From: Mesorhizobium sp. AR02
GTDB taxonomy: Bacteria > Pseudomonadota > Alphaproteobacteria > Rhizobiales > Rhizobiaceae
Reading direction: 5' to 3'
Length of the DNA: 64,000 nt
Assembly: GCF_024746835.1 (NCBI RefSeq)
Contig: NZ_CP080530.1
Span: forward strand, 434,001-498,000
A model generated the notes under the pieces. That model saw nothing but the letters and a program-made list of their open reading frames with translations, had not been told where the DNA came from and did not search any database. Of this stretch, positions 40,258 to 50,189 are shown in pieces. The translations under genes were made by a program, and so were the position numbers. Within the stretch, counting starts at the first letter, position 1. The number at the start of each line of letters is the position of its first letter.

Positions 40258-41601
40258 TCATGAGAATCCGATGCGGATTTTCATGGACGGCTGTGCGGTC
40301 GGGTAATAGCGCCGGCCTTTTTCGGCGCCGCTCAGCAACCGCGGCCGCACCCCGGCCTTGTGCATGGTCAGCGCCAAGGCGATGCAGAACTGCACTAGTT
40401 CCAGCCATACCAGGTGGTAACCGATGCAGACGTGTGGGCCGCTACCGAACTGCAGCATGTCCACGGGCCGGATCGGCTCCGTGCGTTGCAGCCACCGCGC
40501 CAGGCGGAACTGATCAGGCGCCTCGTGCAGCAGCGCCGAGGTCGAGAAATGCAGCAGCGGGATGCACAGATGGGTGCCCGCGGGAATGCGCCTTTGGCCG
40601 AGTTGCAATTCCTGCAGCGCGCGACGCGGCAGGAGCGTGACCGCCGGATGCAGGCGCAGCGTTTCTCGGAACAGCGCCTCGGCGACCGGACACTGCGCCA
40701 GGTCCGCGTGCCGGGTCGGCACGGCGCCCACGCGTTGCGCCTCTTCGACCAGGGCGTCCCACAGCACAGGCTGCCGCGCCAGCTCGATCACCATCCAGGC
40801 CATCGTCGAGGCGGTGGTCTCGTGACCGCCAAGCAGCAGCAAGCGGATATTGGCGACCAGGACGTCATCGGAGAGCGCATCGTCGCTGCGATCGAAGGCG
40901 CTCACCATATCGTTGATCAACCCGGTGCGCGCGGCATGCGCGCGCGCGTCGCGGACGAACTGGCGCAACTGCGCGTCGATCCAGTCGCGGGCGGCGCGGC
41001 CGCGCCGCAAGGGCAGTCCGGGCAGGTCGATCGGGGGCGCGACGACCAACTGCAGCAGTTGCCGGTACTTGCGATGCCATCCCGGCAGGTCCTGCGCGGG
41101 GATTCCCATGAGGCTGAAGATGAGCTTGAGCATCAGGTCGCCGGTTTCGCGCAGGATGGTTACGTCGCCGCGGTCGCGCCACGCCTGCACCCGCGCCCGG
41201 ATGACGGGCGCGAACAGGTCGCCGATGCCGGCCTGGGTCAGCCCCTTGGGCAGGAACGCCGCCTTGATCGCATCGCGCGCCTGCCGGTGCGCGCCGCCGT
41301 CCTGGGCGACCAACGTTCCGCCGAGCAATTCGGGCGCGATCTCTTCGATCAGCGCGGAGGACACATCCTTGTGCCGGAGCAGTGCGAACGCAGCCGGATC
41401 CACGCAGGTCATCAGGTGTCCGGCAGGGCCGAAATCCAGCCAGAAGTGGCTGCCCAGCGTCCGTTCCGCGCGCCGCAGCAGGCGCGGCAGGTCGCCGACG
41501 ATGGCGGGAAGATGCCCAACCAGGGGGAAAGCGCCGGGCACGACCGGGATGTCGTACCGCAGCCGGTGGCGACGGTTCAGCGGGTTAAGCAGCATGTCCA
41601 T
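40258..41601 (-). CDS. cyp117: Cytochrome P450 CYP117 (ent-kaurene oxidase)
   Basis: 447 residues. I-helix oxygen-activation motif GGHETTAS, K-helix EtlR (FRETLRLHP) and heme loop FGSGPHVCIG with the thiolate Cys at about residue 392. In bacterial GA synthesis this P450 oxidises ent-kaurene to ent-kaurenoic acid. It ends 145 bases before ggps and starts 9 bases before (upstream in the transcript) the sdr stop, so it is in the same transcript. Confidence 0.93.
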   Translation of the reverse strand: MDMLLNPLNRRHRLRYDIPVVPGAFPLVGHLPAIVGDLPRLLRRAERTLGSHFWLDFGPAGHLMTCVDPAAFALLRHKDVSSALIEEIAPELLGGTLVAQDGGAHRQARDAIKAAFLPKGLTQAGIGDLFAPVIRARVQAWRDRGDVTILRETGDLMLKLIFSLMGIPAQDLPGWHRKYRQLLQLVVAPPIDLPGLPLRRGRAARDWIDAQLRQFVRDARAHAARTGLINDMVSAFDRSDDALSDDVLVANIRLLLLGGHETTASTMAWMVIELARQPVLWDALVEEAQRVGAVPTRHADLAQCPVAEALFRETLRLHPAVTLLPRRALQELQLGQRRIPAGTHLCIPLLHFSTSALLHEAPDQFRLARWLQRTEPIRPVDMLQFGSGPHVCIGYHLVWLELVQFCIALALTMHKAGVRPRLLSGAEKGRRYYPTAQPSMKIRIGFS

Positions 41602-41610
41602 CCAGCTCCA

Positions 41611-42442
41611 TCAGCAGCGCGGCGCCGCGGCCGCTTCGGCGGTGTCGCCGGCAGGCCGCGCGGCGCGGCTGTTGCCACCGTCGGCGTACGTCGGCACATG
41701 CGCCAGCATGCCGCCGTCGATGCACACGACCTGGCCGGTGATGAACGCGGCATCGTCGGAGAGCAGGAACGCCACCAGCGCGGCCACGTCCTCGGGGTTG
41801 CCGACGCGCGGCAGGAGCTGGTGCCGGCGCAGATGCCGTTGCATGCACTCGTCCAGCTTGGCGAGGAGACGCTCGGTCATGATGAGACCCGGCGCAACCG
41901 CGTTGCAGCGGATCTGCGCATGACCGTACTGGGTGGCGAGCGAGGCCGACAGCATGTTCATCGCCGCCTTCGACGCGGCGTAGGACGTCTGCGCGGTGTC
42001 ACCGCTGAGCCCCTGGCACGACGACATGTTGACGATCGCGCCACCGCCGCGGGCGATCATTCGTGGGATTGCCTGCCGGCAGCAGAGCAGCGTGCCGCGC
42101 AGATTGGTCGCCATGGTCTGATCCCAGACCGCCAGGTCCAGGTCGAGGATCGCGCGGGGTCAGATGCATGGCGCTCGCGTTGTTCACCAGCAGGTCGACC
42201 GCACCGAAGTGCCGCTCCGCCGTCTCGAACAGCGCTGCCACCGCCGGCGCATCGGCGATGTCCATGGCCAGGGCCAGCGCGTGCCTCGCTTCGGCCGCGA
42301 TCTGCGCGGTGCAGGCGATGGCCGCCGAGCCATCAATGTCGGCCACCACCACTCTGCCGCCCGCGCGCGCGATGGCGAGGGCGCATGCTCTGCCGATGCC
42401 GGCGCCGGTCACCACGGCCACCTTGCCTTCAAACCGTCCCAT
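41611..42442 (-). pseudogene. sdr: GA short-chain dehydrogenase (SDR) gene with two apparent lesions
   Basis: The N-terminal half opens MGRFEGKVAVVTGAG and the second half, in a different frame, carries the catalytic YAASK and INMSS-type NMSSCQG motifs and the C-terminal GQVVCIDGG. The halves belong to one SDR. Lesion 1: the nucleotide motif reads TGAGIG; the family's TGxxxGxG needs two more residues, so a GCCGGC unit seems lost. Lesion 2: after MHLTPR the frame shifts (around 42150-42165) and the rest continues in another frame as AILDLDLAVWDQTMATN. SDR_GA oxidises GA12-aldehyde to GA12. The start overlaps the ferredoxin stop. Confidence 0.85.
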
Positions 42443-42737
42443 CGTGTCCTCCTGGATTGCGTTGGTCTTTCGCGGCATGCCGCTCGGCCTCCGCCGGAGA
42501 AGGCGTAGGGTCGGCGCTGGCGCGCTCGTCATCGCCAGCGCCGCTTTCGACGACCCGAATGGCGGCGACCGGGCACTGGCTGGCCGCGAGCCGCACGGCG
42601 GCGTGCAACGCCTGCGGCACCGTCGCCACGCATACTTCGGCCACGCCGTCCGGTTCGCGCTGGCGAAAGGTGCCCGGCAGCGTCAGCACGCACTGCCCGG
42701 TGGTTCCGCACAGATCCTGGTCGACCACGACGCGCAT
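42429..42737 (-). CDS. fd: GA operon ferredoxin ([3Fe-4S]-type)
   Basis: 102 residues from MRVVVDQDLCG. Cysteines fit a [3Fe-4S] ferredoxin: DLCGTTGQC (C10, C16) and AASQCPVAAI, with no fourth ligand in the usual CxxC place. The C-terminal tail is acidic and poorly ordered. In the GA operon this protein supports CYP114 turnover. It starts one base after the cyp114 stop and overlaps the sdr start by 14 bases. Confidence 0.9.
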   Translation of the reverse strand: MRVVVDQDLCGTTGQCVLTLPGTFRQREPDGVAEVCVATVPQALHAAVRLAASQCPVAAIRVVESGAGDDERASADPTPSPAEAERHAAKDQRNPGGHDGTV

Positions 42738-42738
42738 C

Positions 42739-44031
42739 TCAGGCCCTCCCATGCGCATGCAGCCGCACCGGCAGCGCGCGGAACGTCCTAAGGAACGCGG
42801 AGGGCTCCCGGGTCGGCTGCTCGGCCAATGCCAGCGTGGGGAAGCGCGCCTGGATCCGCGGCAGGCTCTCGGCCAACTGCATCCGGGCCAGTTGCGCACC
42901 GGGGCAGAAGTGGATGCCGTGGCCGAAAGTCAGCATGATCTTCCCGTCGGTCGACATGCCAGGATTGGTGCCGTAGAACCGCGCGGGATCGAAGCGGTCG
43001 GGATCGGCGAAGGCGTCCGGGTCGCGATTGCCGGCCGCGATCAGCAACCGCACGTCCGCGTTCTTCGGGATCACCACGCCGCCCAGTTCGATGTCGCGCT
43101 GGGCGATACGCGGAGTGGCGCTGAACAGGACGGGCGCGTCGCGGCGCAGGACTTCTTCGACGAATGCCTTCACCCCCACGGAGTCTCCCTGCAGCCAGTG
43201 CCGCTGTTCGGGATACGCCAGCATCGCCAGGACCGCATGGTCGATGGTCGCAGCAGTGGTGGCGAAGCCGCCCAGCAGCATGCCCCACAGCATGCTGATC
43301 AACTCCGCATCCGACAGCGTGTCGGCATCGTCGTCGTGTGCGCCGACCAGCATCGACACGATGTCGTGGCGGGGATCGGTGCGCTTGCGCTGTATGAGGT
43401 CGCCGAAGTAGGCCAGCACCCTGGCGCTGGCCGCGTCCGCCGTGGCGAGCTGGGGATCGCTGGCGTGCGGGCCTAGGCCTTCCACAATGGCGCCGATGCC
43501 GGCGGCGAGCCCGAACATGTCGTCCTGGGGCAGGCCGAACAGTTCGGCGAAGCCCAGCATGGGCAAGGCCAGCGCGAATTCCCGATGCAGGTCCACCGCC
43601 TCCCCGCGCTCCAGCGCGGGTGCCATGCCGTCCAGGCGCGCTGCGACGATGCGCGCGGTGCTCGGCCGCAGGTTGTCGATCTGGCGCATGGTGAAATCGC
43701 GCGAGATCAACCGGCGCAGACGCGTATGCGTCGGTGGGTCCTTCATCGCTAGCGTGGACGCCATCAGATTGACCGACAGGCTGGTCGCCGCACGCGGGAA
43801 ATAGCGCGCCAGTTCGCCCGGCGCCGGTCCCCGAAACGCATCGCCCGTGGCCTTGAGCGCCCAGTAGATGTCGGCGTGGCTGCTCAACAGAAAGAGGCCC
43901 GACGCCGCGCCATGCACCGGATCGTGCTCGCGCAACCACCGCATGAACGGATACGGGTCGTGGATGCACGCTGGCGACGCCAGTTCGGCGAAGGCGTCCC
44001 GGCATGCTGCCGTGGTTTCTTGCATGTCCAT
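42739..44031 (-). CDS. cyp114: Cytochrome P450 CYP114 (ent-kaurenoate ring contraction)
   Basis: 430 residues. Heme loop [15 protein letters not shown] with Cys at about 376; K-helix EEVLRRDAP. The I-helix reads GGFATTAAT, so Ala replaces the acid that usually precedes Thr, a known peculiarity of some P450s with unusual chemistry. With its ferredoxin it converts ent-kaurenoic acid to GA12-aldehyde by ring contraction. It follows cyp112 by 94 bases in the same direction. Confidence 0.93.
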   Translation of the reverse strand: MDMQETTAACRDAFAELASPACIHDPYPFMRWLREHDPVHGAASGLFLLSSHADIYWALKATGDAFRGPAPGELARYFPRAATSLSVNLMASTLAMKDPPTHTRLRRLISRDFTMRQIDNLRPSTARIVAARLDGMAPALERGEAVDLHREFALALPMLGFAELFGLPQDDMFGLAAGIGAIVEGLGPHASDPQLATADAASARVLAYFGDLIQRKRTDPRHDIVSMLVGAHDDDADTLSDAELISMLWGMLLGGFATTAATIDHAVLAMLAYPEQRHWLQGDSVGVKAFVEEVLRRDAPVLFSATPRIAQRDIELGGVVIPKNADVRLLIAAGNRDPDAFADPDRFDPARFYGTNPGMSTDGKIMLTFGHGIHFCPGAQLARMQLAESLPRIQARFPTLALAEQPTREPSAFLRTFRALPVRLHAHGRA

Positions 44032-44125
44032 CTTGGTTACCTTGTTGGCTGGCTGATCTGACCGGCGCGCGCCAGGCGCGCCGGCAAATTGCGGAGAAGA
44101 TCGTGATTCCGGCGGCGTCCGCGCA

Positions 44126-45313
44126 TCACCAGAGCACCGGGAACTCCTCGAACCCGCCAGTGATGATCTCCTTGCGCAACTTCAGTTCTTCGGGCGCCAC
44201 GGCCAGGCGCAGCGCGGGAAAGCGCTGGAAGATCGAACCGAACACCACCTTGAGTTCCAGCCTGGCCAGCGCCGCGCCGGTGCAGGTGTGCGGCCCGGAG
44301 GAGAACGCCAGGTGCGGCTTTTCGTCGCGTCCGATGTCGAAGATTTCCGGGTCGTCGAAATGGCGCGGATCGAACGACGTCGCCGGCAGGCCGACCAGCA
44401 CCTTGCTCTCCGCGGGAATATGCACGGCCGCGATGGTCACGTCGGTCCTCGGATAGCGCATGATGCCGTCCCAGCCCGCGCCCGGCGGGTACATGCGCAG
44501 GATTTCCTCCACCGCCTTGTCCGCCAGGGATGGATCGCCGACCAGGCGTTCGCGCTGTTGCGGATGGCGGAACATGGCCAGCAGGCCGAATTCGATCTGC
44601 GCGGCGGTGCTCTCGTGCCCCGCCACCAGCATGCCCGCCGCCAGGCCGATCGCCTCTTCCTCGGTCGCCTTGCCCTGGTCGACCGCCGCGAGCAGATCCG
44701 TCAGCAGGTTGTCGCCCGGATCCTGGCGCTTGTCCCGCATCTTGCCGCGAATGTAGGCGCGCAGTTCTTCCCAGGCCAGGCGCGACGCGCTGCGCGGGCC
44801 GCTTTCATGCTGGTGCGTCATCACCTCGTCGGACAGCCCGGCGAAAAAGGCGTGATCCTCGTAGAGTACGCCCATCAGCGCGCTGATGACCATGGCCGGA
44901 AGCGGAAAGGATAGGTGGCGCCGCAGGTCGGCGGGCTGGGGCTGGGCCGCCAGCGTCTTGAACAACTGCGCGGCGATCGCCTCGACCTGCTGCGCGAGCA
45001 GCTTCACCCTGCGGTTGCTGAAGGCCGGCGCCACGATCGTGCGTAACCGGGCATGCTCGCCCCCCTCGTGCGAGACCAGCCACCCCGGCGAACCGAGCAT
45101 CACCGAATCCGGGGTGAAAGCCGCCGGCGGCATTCCCGCGGGCCGGAACGCCGCGTCGGACAGCACCGCCTTGGCCTCGTCGTAGCCTGTCACCCACCAG
45201 CCTTCGTGCCCGGACGGGAAGCGCACGCGGTGGATCGGACCGTTGGCGCGTAGCGCCAACATCTCGGGCGAGGGCTCGATGTGATCGACGCGCCACATCG
45301 GCAGCGTCGGCAA
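44126..45313 (-). CDS. cyp112: Cytochrome P450 CYP112 (C20 gibberellin oxidase)
   Basis: 395 residues from a TTG (protein start [19 protein letters not shown]). I-helix [10 protein letters not shown]-helix EEILRMYPP, heme loop [10 protein letters not shown] with Cys at about 344. In bacterial GA synthesis it removes C-20 from GA12 to give GA9. It is the first gene of the operon here; no cyp115 lies upstream. Confidence 0.93.
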   Translation of the reverse strand: MPTLPMWRVDHIEPSPEMLALRANGPIHRVRFPSGHEGWWVTGYDEAKAVLSDAAFRPAGMPPAAFTPDSVMLGSPGWLVSHEGGEHARLRTIVAPAFSNRRVKLLAQQVEAIAAQLFKTLAAQPQPADLRRHLSFPLPAMVISALMGVLYEDHAFFAGLSDEVMTHQHESGPRSASRLAWEELRAYIRGKMRDKRQDPGDNLLTDLLAAVDQGKATEEEAIGLAAGMLVAGHESTAAQIEFGLLAMFRHPQQRERLVGDPSLADKAVEEILRMYPPGAGWDGIMRYPRTDVTIAAVHIPAESKVLVGLPATSFDPRHFDDPEIFDIGRDEKPHLAFSSGPHTCTGAALARLELKVVFGSIFQRFPALRLAVAPEELKLRKEIITGGFEEFPVLW

Positions 45314-45599
45314 GGGTTGTTCGGAAATGGCGGCACTTCACTCTCTAAGCGATGGAAGGACTGCAAGCCTGGGGCTAACTATAGCCATGATGGCAGCCTC
45401 CATCCTAAAGCTTGCCACTCTCGCGTGACGTCGAATTGGCGGCAGTATGGCCGCCCGCTCGGAAAACGGGGGTTAACTTTTTGTTAAGTTATTGCTGCAG
45501 TTTTGTAACGTGACGGTCGCTGCTCTCCCGTTCGGATTACAATATCAACGGCCAGTTCGTCATTCGATGCGGCGGCGAACGGTTTCTCCCCCGCTCAGC
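45314..45599. other. Upstream region of the GA operon, no cyp115
   Basis: 286 bases between cyp112 and the IS5-family element. I looked for a remnant of cyp115, NifA sites (TGT-N10-ACA) and a sigma-54 -24/-12 pair and found none convincing. This is where the operon promoter should be unless it was displaced by the IS. Confidence 0.45.
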
Positions 45600-46661
45600 G
45601 TTGGTGCATGGATCCTTTGTCAACGGTTTGGCGATAGGCAGGCAGGATCGAAATCAGCTTGATGCGAGTGCCATGCCGTACAAACACAACGCAGATCGTC
45701 GTCATCACGTCGGAAAGATGAAATTCAGGGTGACGAATTGGCGTGACTACGAAGCAGGTCTGCGCCGGCGTGGTAGCCTGACCTTATGGGTAACGCCGGA
45801 GGCACTTGCGGGATGGCGCGCTCCGCGACGCAAGACCCGCGGCGGCCAAGCCCGGTATTCCGATCTCGCCATTGAGACAGCGCTGACGCTGGGTTGCGTC
45901 TTGGCAATGCGGCTGCGCCAGACCGAGGGATTGCTCCACTCGCTGCTGGATCTCATGGGGCTGAAAGTCCCAGTTCCAGATCATACGACGCTGAGCCGTC
46001 GGGCACAGAAGTGGGAGCCATCAGCCCGACGAAACCCGCCGCTGCCGGACGGCCCGCTGCATGTGCTTGTCGATAGCACGGGATTGAAAGTCTACGGCGC
46101 CGGGCAATGGCTGGAGCAGAAACATGGCGCCAGATCACGTCGCAACTGGCGCAAGCTGCATCTGGCAGTGGATGCCAAAAGTGGCGCGATCATTGCCCAA
46201 AGGCTGACAGATCAGGACACGGATGATCCTTCCCAGGTGGCACCGCTGCTCGATCAGATCGACGGCGAGATCGACCAGTTCACAGCCGACGGAGCCTATG
46301 ACGGCAAGCCAACCTATCGGTCTATCCTGCAGCACAGCGCAACCGCGAACATCGTCATTCCACCGCGTTCCACGGCGGTGGAAAGCGGTGATACCGGACC
46401 GCCTGGTCAAAGGGACAAGCACATTGCCGCAATCGCAAGCGACGGTCGGCTGAAATGGCAGGCAGCCACCGGCTACGGCAAGCGGGCGCTGAGCGAAACA
46501 GCCATCGGACGATACAAGGGGCTGATCGGACGGCGCCTGCGAGCACGCTCTCTTCCGGCTCAACAAACCGAGGTTGCCATCGGTTGCATCGTTCTCAACC
46601 GCATGCTGGCATGGGCACGCCCGGAGTCTATCCGGCGTCAAGTCACGCAGGCATAACCAAC
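45600..46661 (+). mobile_element. IS5-family insertion sequence
   Basis: About 1062 bases with imperfect terminal inverted repeats (left GTTGGTGCATG, right end CATAACCAAC). It contains one transposase gene. It separates the GA operon from a Tn3 tnpA tail. Confidence 0.65.
45676..46656 (+). CDS. IS5-family transposase
   Basis: 326 residues from the ATG at 45676 (an earlier frame opening at 45601 is less likely). DDE motifs of the IS5 group: [18 protein letters not shown] (first Asp), [12 protein letters not shown] (second Asp region) and the C-terminal [19 protein letters not shown] (Glu block with the YREK-like RYKxxxGxxLxxR). Intact. Confidence 0.88.
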   Translation, partial: PYKHNADRRHHVGKMKFRVTNWRDYEAGLRRRGSLTLWVTPEALAGWRAPRRKTRGGQARYSDLAIETALTLGCVLAMRLRQTEGLLHSLLDLMGLKVPVPDHTTLSRRAQKWEPSARRNPPLPDGPLHVLVDSTGLKVYGAGQWLEQKHGARSRRNWRKLHLAVDAKSGAIIAQRLTDQDTDDPSQVAPLLDQIDGEIDQFTADGAYDGKPTYRSILQHSATANIVIPPRSTAVESGDTGPPGQRDKHIAAIASDGRLKWQAATGYGKRALSETAIGRYKGLIGRRLRARSLPAQQTEVAIGCIVLNRMLAWARPESIRRQVTQA

Positions 46662-46823
46662 TACATTAAAGATCGAAATGCGTTCGATTTCATATCCGCG
46701 CACCAACGCCCGCCGGAAGACTATCGCGGCCTCACGCCTCTGATCTACAGTCACGTCAATCCTTATGGCCGTTTCGATCTCGACTTGAATAGTCGGATCG
46801 ATTTTGATCGGCTGGCGGCATAA
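46662..46823 (+). pseudogene. Tn3-family TnpA, C-terminal remnant
   Basis: The frame reads IKDRNAFDF, then [19 protein letters not shown] and ends DFDRLAA. This is the extreme C-terminus of Tn3-family transposases. The rest of tnpA has been removed at the IS5 border. The tnpR, the passenger genes and the toxin-antitoxin-like pair that follow belong to the same wrecked transposon. Confidence 0.7.
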
Positions 46824-46838
46824 TTTTTGGAGAAGCCA

Positions 46839-48404
46839 ATGGTTGAAATTGCTGAATCATGCCTGAATGTTCTCCACCAACATGGGCTGTCGTCGGTGCA
46901 GTTCCAGTTTTGTTTCGAGAGAGCAAAGCATGATCTTCTGGCCAATGACATGGCCTGCGACGCCATCGTTGCGGAGGTTATGCAGTCCATGGACGATCAT
47001 CCGGATGTGGCAACCTTGTTCGGATTGTTGCTGGATGAGGCACGAATGGGCATCGAGAATGACAGCCCATATGGAAAAGCCTTCCTGGAAAATGCGGAGA
47101 AGGCGATCAAGGCTCGCATTGCTGCCGGCGCTCGCGAGCCGCTTCACCGTTTGAAAATCGCTGGCTTGTATCGGCGTGCCGGTCTACCCGTGCCGGACAT
47201 ACTGATGCTTGACCCGGTTGGGGAAAGCCCCGCCGAGGAGATCCCGATGCCGGATCTTGATGGCGCGCTTGCCGTTTTAGCGGCGGAAGTTGAAGCTGAA
47301 GGCGGCGGCGCGTATGAGTTCTTCAGTGGCCTGGATGAGATGTCGGCAGGAATGCCGGAGGAGTTCAAAGCCGAGTTTGTCCATCATCTGTTGAGCCTCG
47401 ACAATCCCTTTCTGGAGCGCTGTGCACTCTATTGGCTGGTATCCGGCACATCATTGACGGGAGAGGCCGTGGCCGCCGGCCTACGAGAAAGGCTCATGCG
47501 CGGGAAGCTGGAGCCTGAAACTTTATCCTATCTGCCGATCATTCGCGGCTGGCTGTCGGCGAGCGCCGCCCGGGCGGCTATCGATGACATTGGCAAGCTG
47601 GCGCTGCGACAAGGTCTCGCCGATGTTTCCAAACAAAACAGGGCAGAGCCGATCGTCAGCGACATCCTGGCGACCACCGCTGACGGGGTCGGAGCGCAAG
47701 GCCTAACGATTGTGGGAAAACTGCAAGCCCAGACATTTGTCGCGATGATCCTGTTAAAGACCGGATACGGCATCAAAGATGCCTTTGTCATTCGTTGCCG
47801 CTCAAAGCGCGAAGCGGCCAGCATCGTCTCTTATGCCCGCCAGGAATCAAACAGCGTCCGAATAGATCGAATGACTGCCGAGCTGCTGCTGGAGGCGGCT
47901 CTGGCGGATGGGATAGAAAACGGCCATCCACCAGCGCCAGGCTTCATTGACGTCATGGAGGCTTGCAGCTTGAGCCAATTGCGGCCCCAGGAAAGGGATC
48001 TGCAGGCTTTGCTGGATCACGTCGATCCGCAAAAGGAAATCCAGAATGCGACAGCGGCACAACTGGATCGGATGCTCCGCAACGAGACTGTACTGGATGC
48101 GCTCGTCCCGTTCACCGACAGCTGGTTTGAAGACACAGGAGAGACACGCGATATCATTCGGGGATCCCGCTCGGCGCGGACTGTTGAAAAAAGAATCTGG
48201 GCCTTTCTCGAAGGCCGACGAGACATCTGGGCAAGGCGATTTCTGCAAACCGCGATCATTGTCAAATCGGCTAAAAAGGAGCGACTGTCAAAAGCACTGG
48301 CAGCCGCAGCCTTTGCACTGATACACAAGCATCCCCTACAGGGCATCCCGCTCATGGAAGATATCGTTATGACCACACTGGATGCAGGCGGTGCACCTTT
48401 GTAG
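46839..48404 (+). CDS. Hypothetical 521-residue transposon passenger
   Basis: Starts at the ATG at 46839 after GGAGAAGCC. A long helical protein with no signal peptide, metal motif or recognisable enzyme signature. It includes LSLDNPFLERCALYWLVSG and a C-terminal region LSKALAAAAFALIHKHPLQG. It lies 15 bases after the tnpA tail stop and before tnpR, so it is a passenger of the Tn3-type unit. I do not recognise it. Confidence 0.65.
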   Translation: MVEIAESCLNVLHQHGLSSVQFQFCFERAKHDLLANDMACDAIVAEVMQSMDDHPDVATLFGLLLDEARMGIENDSPYGKAFLENAEKAIKARIAAGAREPLHRLKIAGLYRRAGLPVPDILMLDPVGESPAEEIPMPDLDGALAVLAAEVEAEGGGAYEFFSGLDEMSAGMPEEFKAEFVHHLLSLDNPFLERCALYWLVSGTSLTGEAVAAGLRERLMRGKLEPETLSYLPIIRGWLSASAARAAIDDIGKLALRQGLADVSKQNRAEPIVSDILATTADGVGAQGLTIVGKLQAQTFVAMILLKTGYGIKDAFVIRCRSKREAASIVSYARQESNSVRIDRMTAELLLEAALADGIENGHPPAPGFIDVMEACSLSQLRPQERDLQALLDHVDPQKEIQNATAAQLDRMLRNETVLDALVPFTDSWFEDTGETRDIIRGSRSARTVEKRIWAFLEGRRDIWARRFLQTAIIVKSAKKERLSKALAAAAFALIHKHPLQGIPLMEDIVMTTLDAGGAPL

Positions 48405-48548
48405 TGAATATTTTTGGTATACCCATCATGAACATTGTCAATAAACAGGTCGCGTTCGTGGTTTCCTGTTTATTTTGGGTCAAAAACGATATATTGAACA
48501 AATTGACACGATGGCACACCCAAATTGAACAGTTAGCATGGTTAGGAC
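48405..48548. promoter_or_regulatory. Probable res site and tnpR promoter region
   Basis: 144 AT-rich bases just upstream of the resolvase gene. They contain repeated short motifs in both orientations (TGAACATTGTCAAT, TTGAACAAATTGACA, ATTGAACAGTTAG) as expected for the three binding subsites of a Tn3-family res site. Exact subsites not defined. Confidence 0.5.
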
Positions 48549-49100
48549 ATGGCTCGCATCGGATATGCCCGTACATCCACAACAGACCAAAACCTCGCCG
48601 CGCAAATCGCCGCGCTCAGGAACGCCGGCTGCGAGGTCATCCGCGAGGAGCAGAAAAGTGGTGCATCGCTCGAAGGTCGTCCGCAACTGATGACCATTCT
48701 CGACTTCATCCATGCCGGCGAAACTCTTGTCATCACCCGCATCGACCGGCTGGCCAGATCGTTGCGAGATCTTCAGGTGATAGTCGACCGACTCAAGGCC
48801 AAGGGCGCGCATCTGGTGGCCGCCGAGCAGCCCGTCGATACCTCCACAGCCGCCGGCAAGGCGTTCTTCGACATGCTCGGCGTCTTCGCGGAATTCGAAA
48901 CTAACCTGCGGCGCGAGCGGCAGGCTGAAGGTATCGCCGTCGCCAGGAAACGTGGCATCTACAAAGGTCGCCCACCGAAGATTGACCGCGCAGAAATCCT
49001 GCTTCGCCTCCAAAAGGGTCAGGGACCCAGCAAGATCGCCCGCGATCTCGCCATATCACGCGGCACGGTCTATCAGGTACGCAACGGTGCTTCCGAATGA
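48549..49100 (+). CDS. tnpR: Tn3-family site-specific resolvase
   Basis: 183 residues. Starts MARIGYARTSTTDQN with the nucleophile Ser at position 10; other resolvase motifs are ITRIDRLARSLRDL, AAGKAFFDMLGVFAEFET and the C-terminal helix-turn-helix ISRGTVYQV. It resolves cointegrates at res. The stop overlaps the next gene start by 4 bases. Confidence 0.9.
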   Translation: MARIGYARTSTTDQNLAAQIAALRNAGCEVIREEQKSGASLEGRPQLMTILDFIHAGETLVITRIDRLARSLRDLQVIVDRLKAKGAHLVAAEQPVDTSTAAGKAFFDMLGVFAEFETNLRRERQAEGIAVARKRGIYKGRPPKIDRAEILLRLQKGQGPSKIARDLAISRGTVYQVRNGASE

Positions 49101-49522
49101 GCAAGGCCAACCGCATCACCCGTTTAACATCCGCCGCCTGCGAGCAGATTCAGGCCCGCATGCTTGAGGCTTGCAGAAAGATCGCCTCAGATCACGGACT
49201 GGTCATCGAAAGTACCGGGTGGCGTGGCCTGGAACCTGGCTTCTCATTCGAACCAGCATTCCGCATCAGTATTCCCGCGCCAGACGGCAAGACGCTCAAT
49301 CTGGATAAGGAGATGTTCGCCCTGCTGGCCGAACAGTACGGCCTGGAGGCTGCTGACTTCGAACGCGAGTTTATCGCTGGTGGCGAGCGTTTCCGGATCA
49401 CCGGCATTGATCCACGAAGACCTAAATATCCCATCTCCGTCGAGCGTATCCCCGATCGCCGCGGCTTCAAGTTCACCGCCGACAATGTTACCATGTTGCT
49501 CAAAGCTCAGGTCGAACCCTGA
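49097..49522 (+). CDS. Hypothetical protein following tnpR
   Basis: 141 residues. The ATGA overlap with tnpR indicates coupled translation. Contains STGWRGLEPGFSFEPAFRI and a C-terminal beta region PISVERIPDRRGFKF; no known motif. It may be a conserved Tn3-passenger gene. Function unknown. Confidence 0.6.
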   Translation: MSKANRITRLTSAACEQIQARMLEACRKIASDHGLVIESTGWRGLEPGFSFEPAFRISIPAPDGKTLNLDKEMFALLAEQYGLEAADFEREFIAGGERFRITGIDPRRPKYPISVERIPDRRGFKFTADNVTMLLKAQVEP

Positions 49523-49806
49523 CGTTCACCAATCGTTCTTCAACTTGGCCAAAATCCCAGCTTCGAGCCGACAGGGCCTATATAGGGCTCATTATTTTTT
49601 CAAAAAAATCATTTGACGGCATCGTCAGATCGCGGTATGTATGTAATTAATAGCGAATTCCTAATTATTATTTGAAAATCACCGTCAGGCGGACTATATA
49701 GTTCCCTGTTACGGTTTTTTGTGTTTTCAAAAATGACCGGTTAACAGCAACCCCTGCCATTCGGCGGGAATATAGGAGTGCGCATGACAAATAAAAAGTG
49801 GGAAGA

Positions 49807-50172
49807 ATGCCAAGAAAAACAATTAGATACGTAAATAATTCAGCAAAGAAGGCGGTTAAGAAGCTGCCGGAAAACATTGCAACAGACTTCCTCAACGACC
49901 TAAACTTCGTTGCGGCAGGGAAAGACCCAAGGTCACCTTTTAAACATTTGCCCGAATTGGGCGCAGGAGTAATCGAGCTTATCGAGAACGGATCACCGGC
50001 TTACAGGGCGGTCTACTGCGCAAAGTTCCTCGACACCGTCTTCGTTCTCCACGCTTTCACAAAGACCACCAACGGGGTCGATAAGAAGGCAATGGACACG
50101 GTGAAGGACCGCTACAAGGAAATGATGGCAATCGTCCGAGAAGCGGAAAAGGCCGAAAAAAAGAAAAAATAG
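49807..50172 (+). CDS. HigB/Gp49-like toxin
   Basis: 121 residues from the ATG at 49807. Strong features of HigB/RelE-like Gp49 toxins: DPRSPFKHLPELGAGVIELIE (the family phrase ending in LxxGxxELR-type), then YRAVYCAKFLDTVFVLHAFTKTT and a Lys-rich C-terminal helix. It probably cuts ribosome-bound mRNA. It stands tail to tail with the XRE gene at 50190-50507, an unusual arrangement for such a pair. Confidence 0.75.
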   Translation: MPRKTIRYVNNSAKKAVKKLPENIATDFLNDLNFVAAGKDPRSPFKHLPELGAGVIELIENGSPAYRAVYCAKFLDTVFVLHAFTKTTNGVDKKAMDTVKDRYKEMMAIVREAEKAEKKKK

Positions 50173-50189
50173 ACGGGAGCGGAGGCGGT

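Noticed and set aside
40414..43476. A 1020-codon open frame on the plus strand opposite the GA operon
   Set aside because: It is antisense to cyp117, sdr, fd and cyp114, which have clear motifs and codon use. Long antisense frames are expected at this GC content.
45314..45599. NifA or sigma-54 promoter elements upstream of cyp112
   Set aside because: No TGT-N10-ACA or TGGC/TTGC pair at the right spacing was found by eye.
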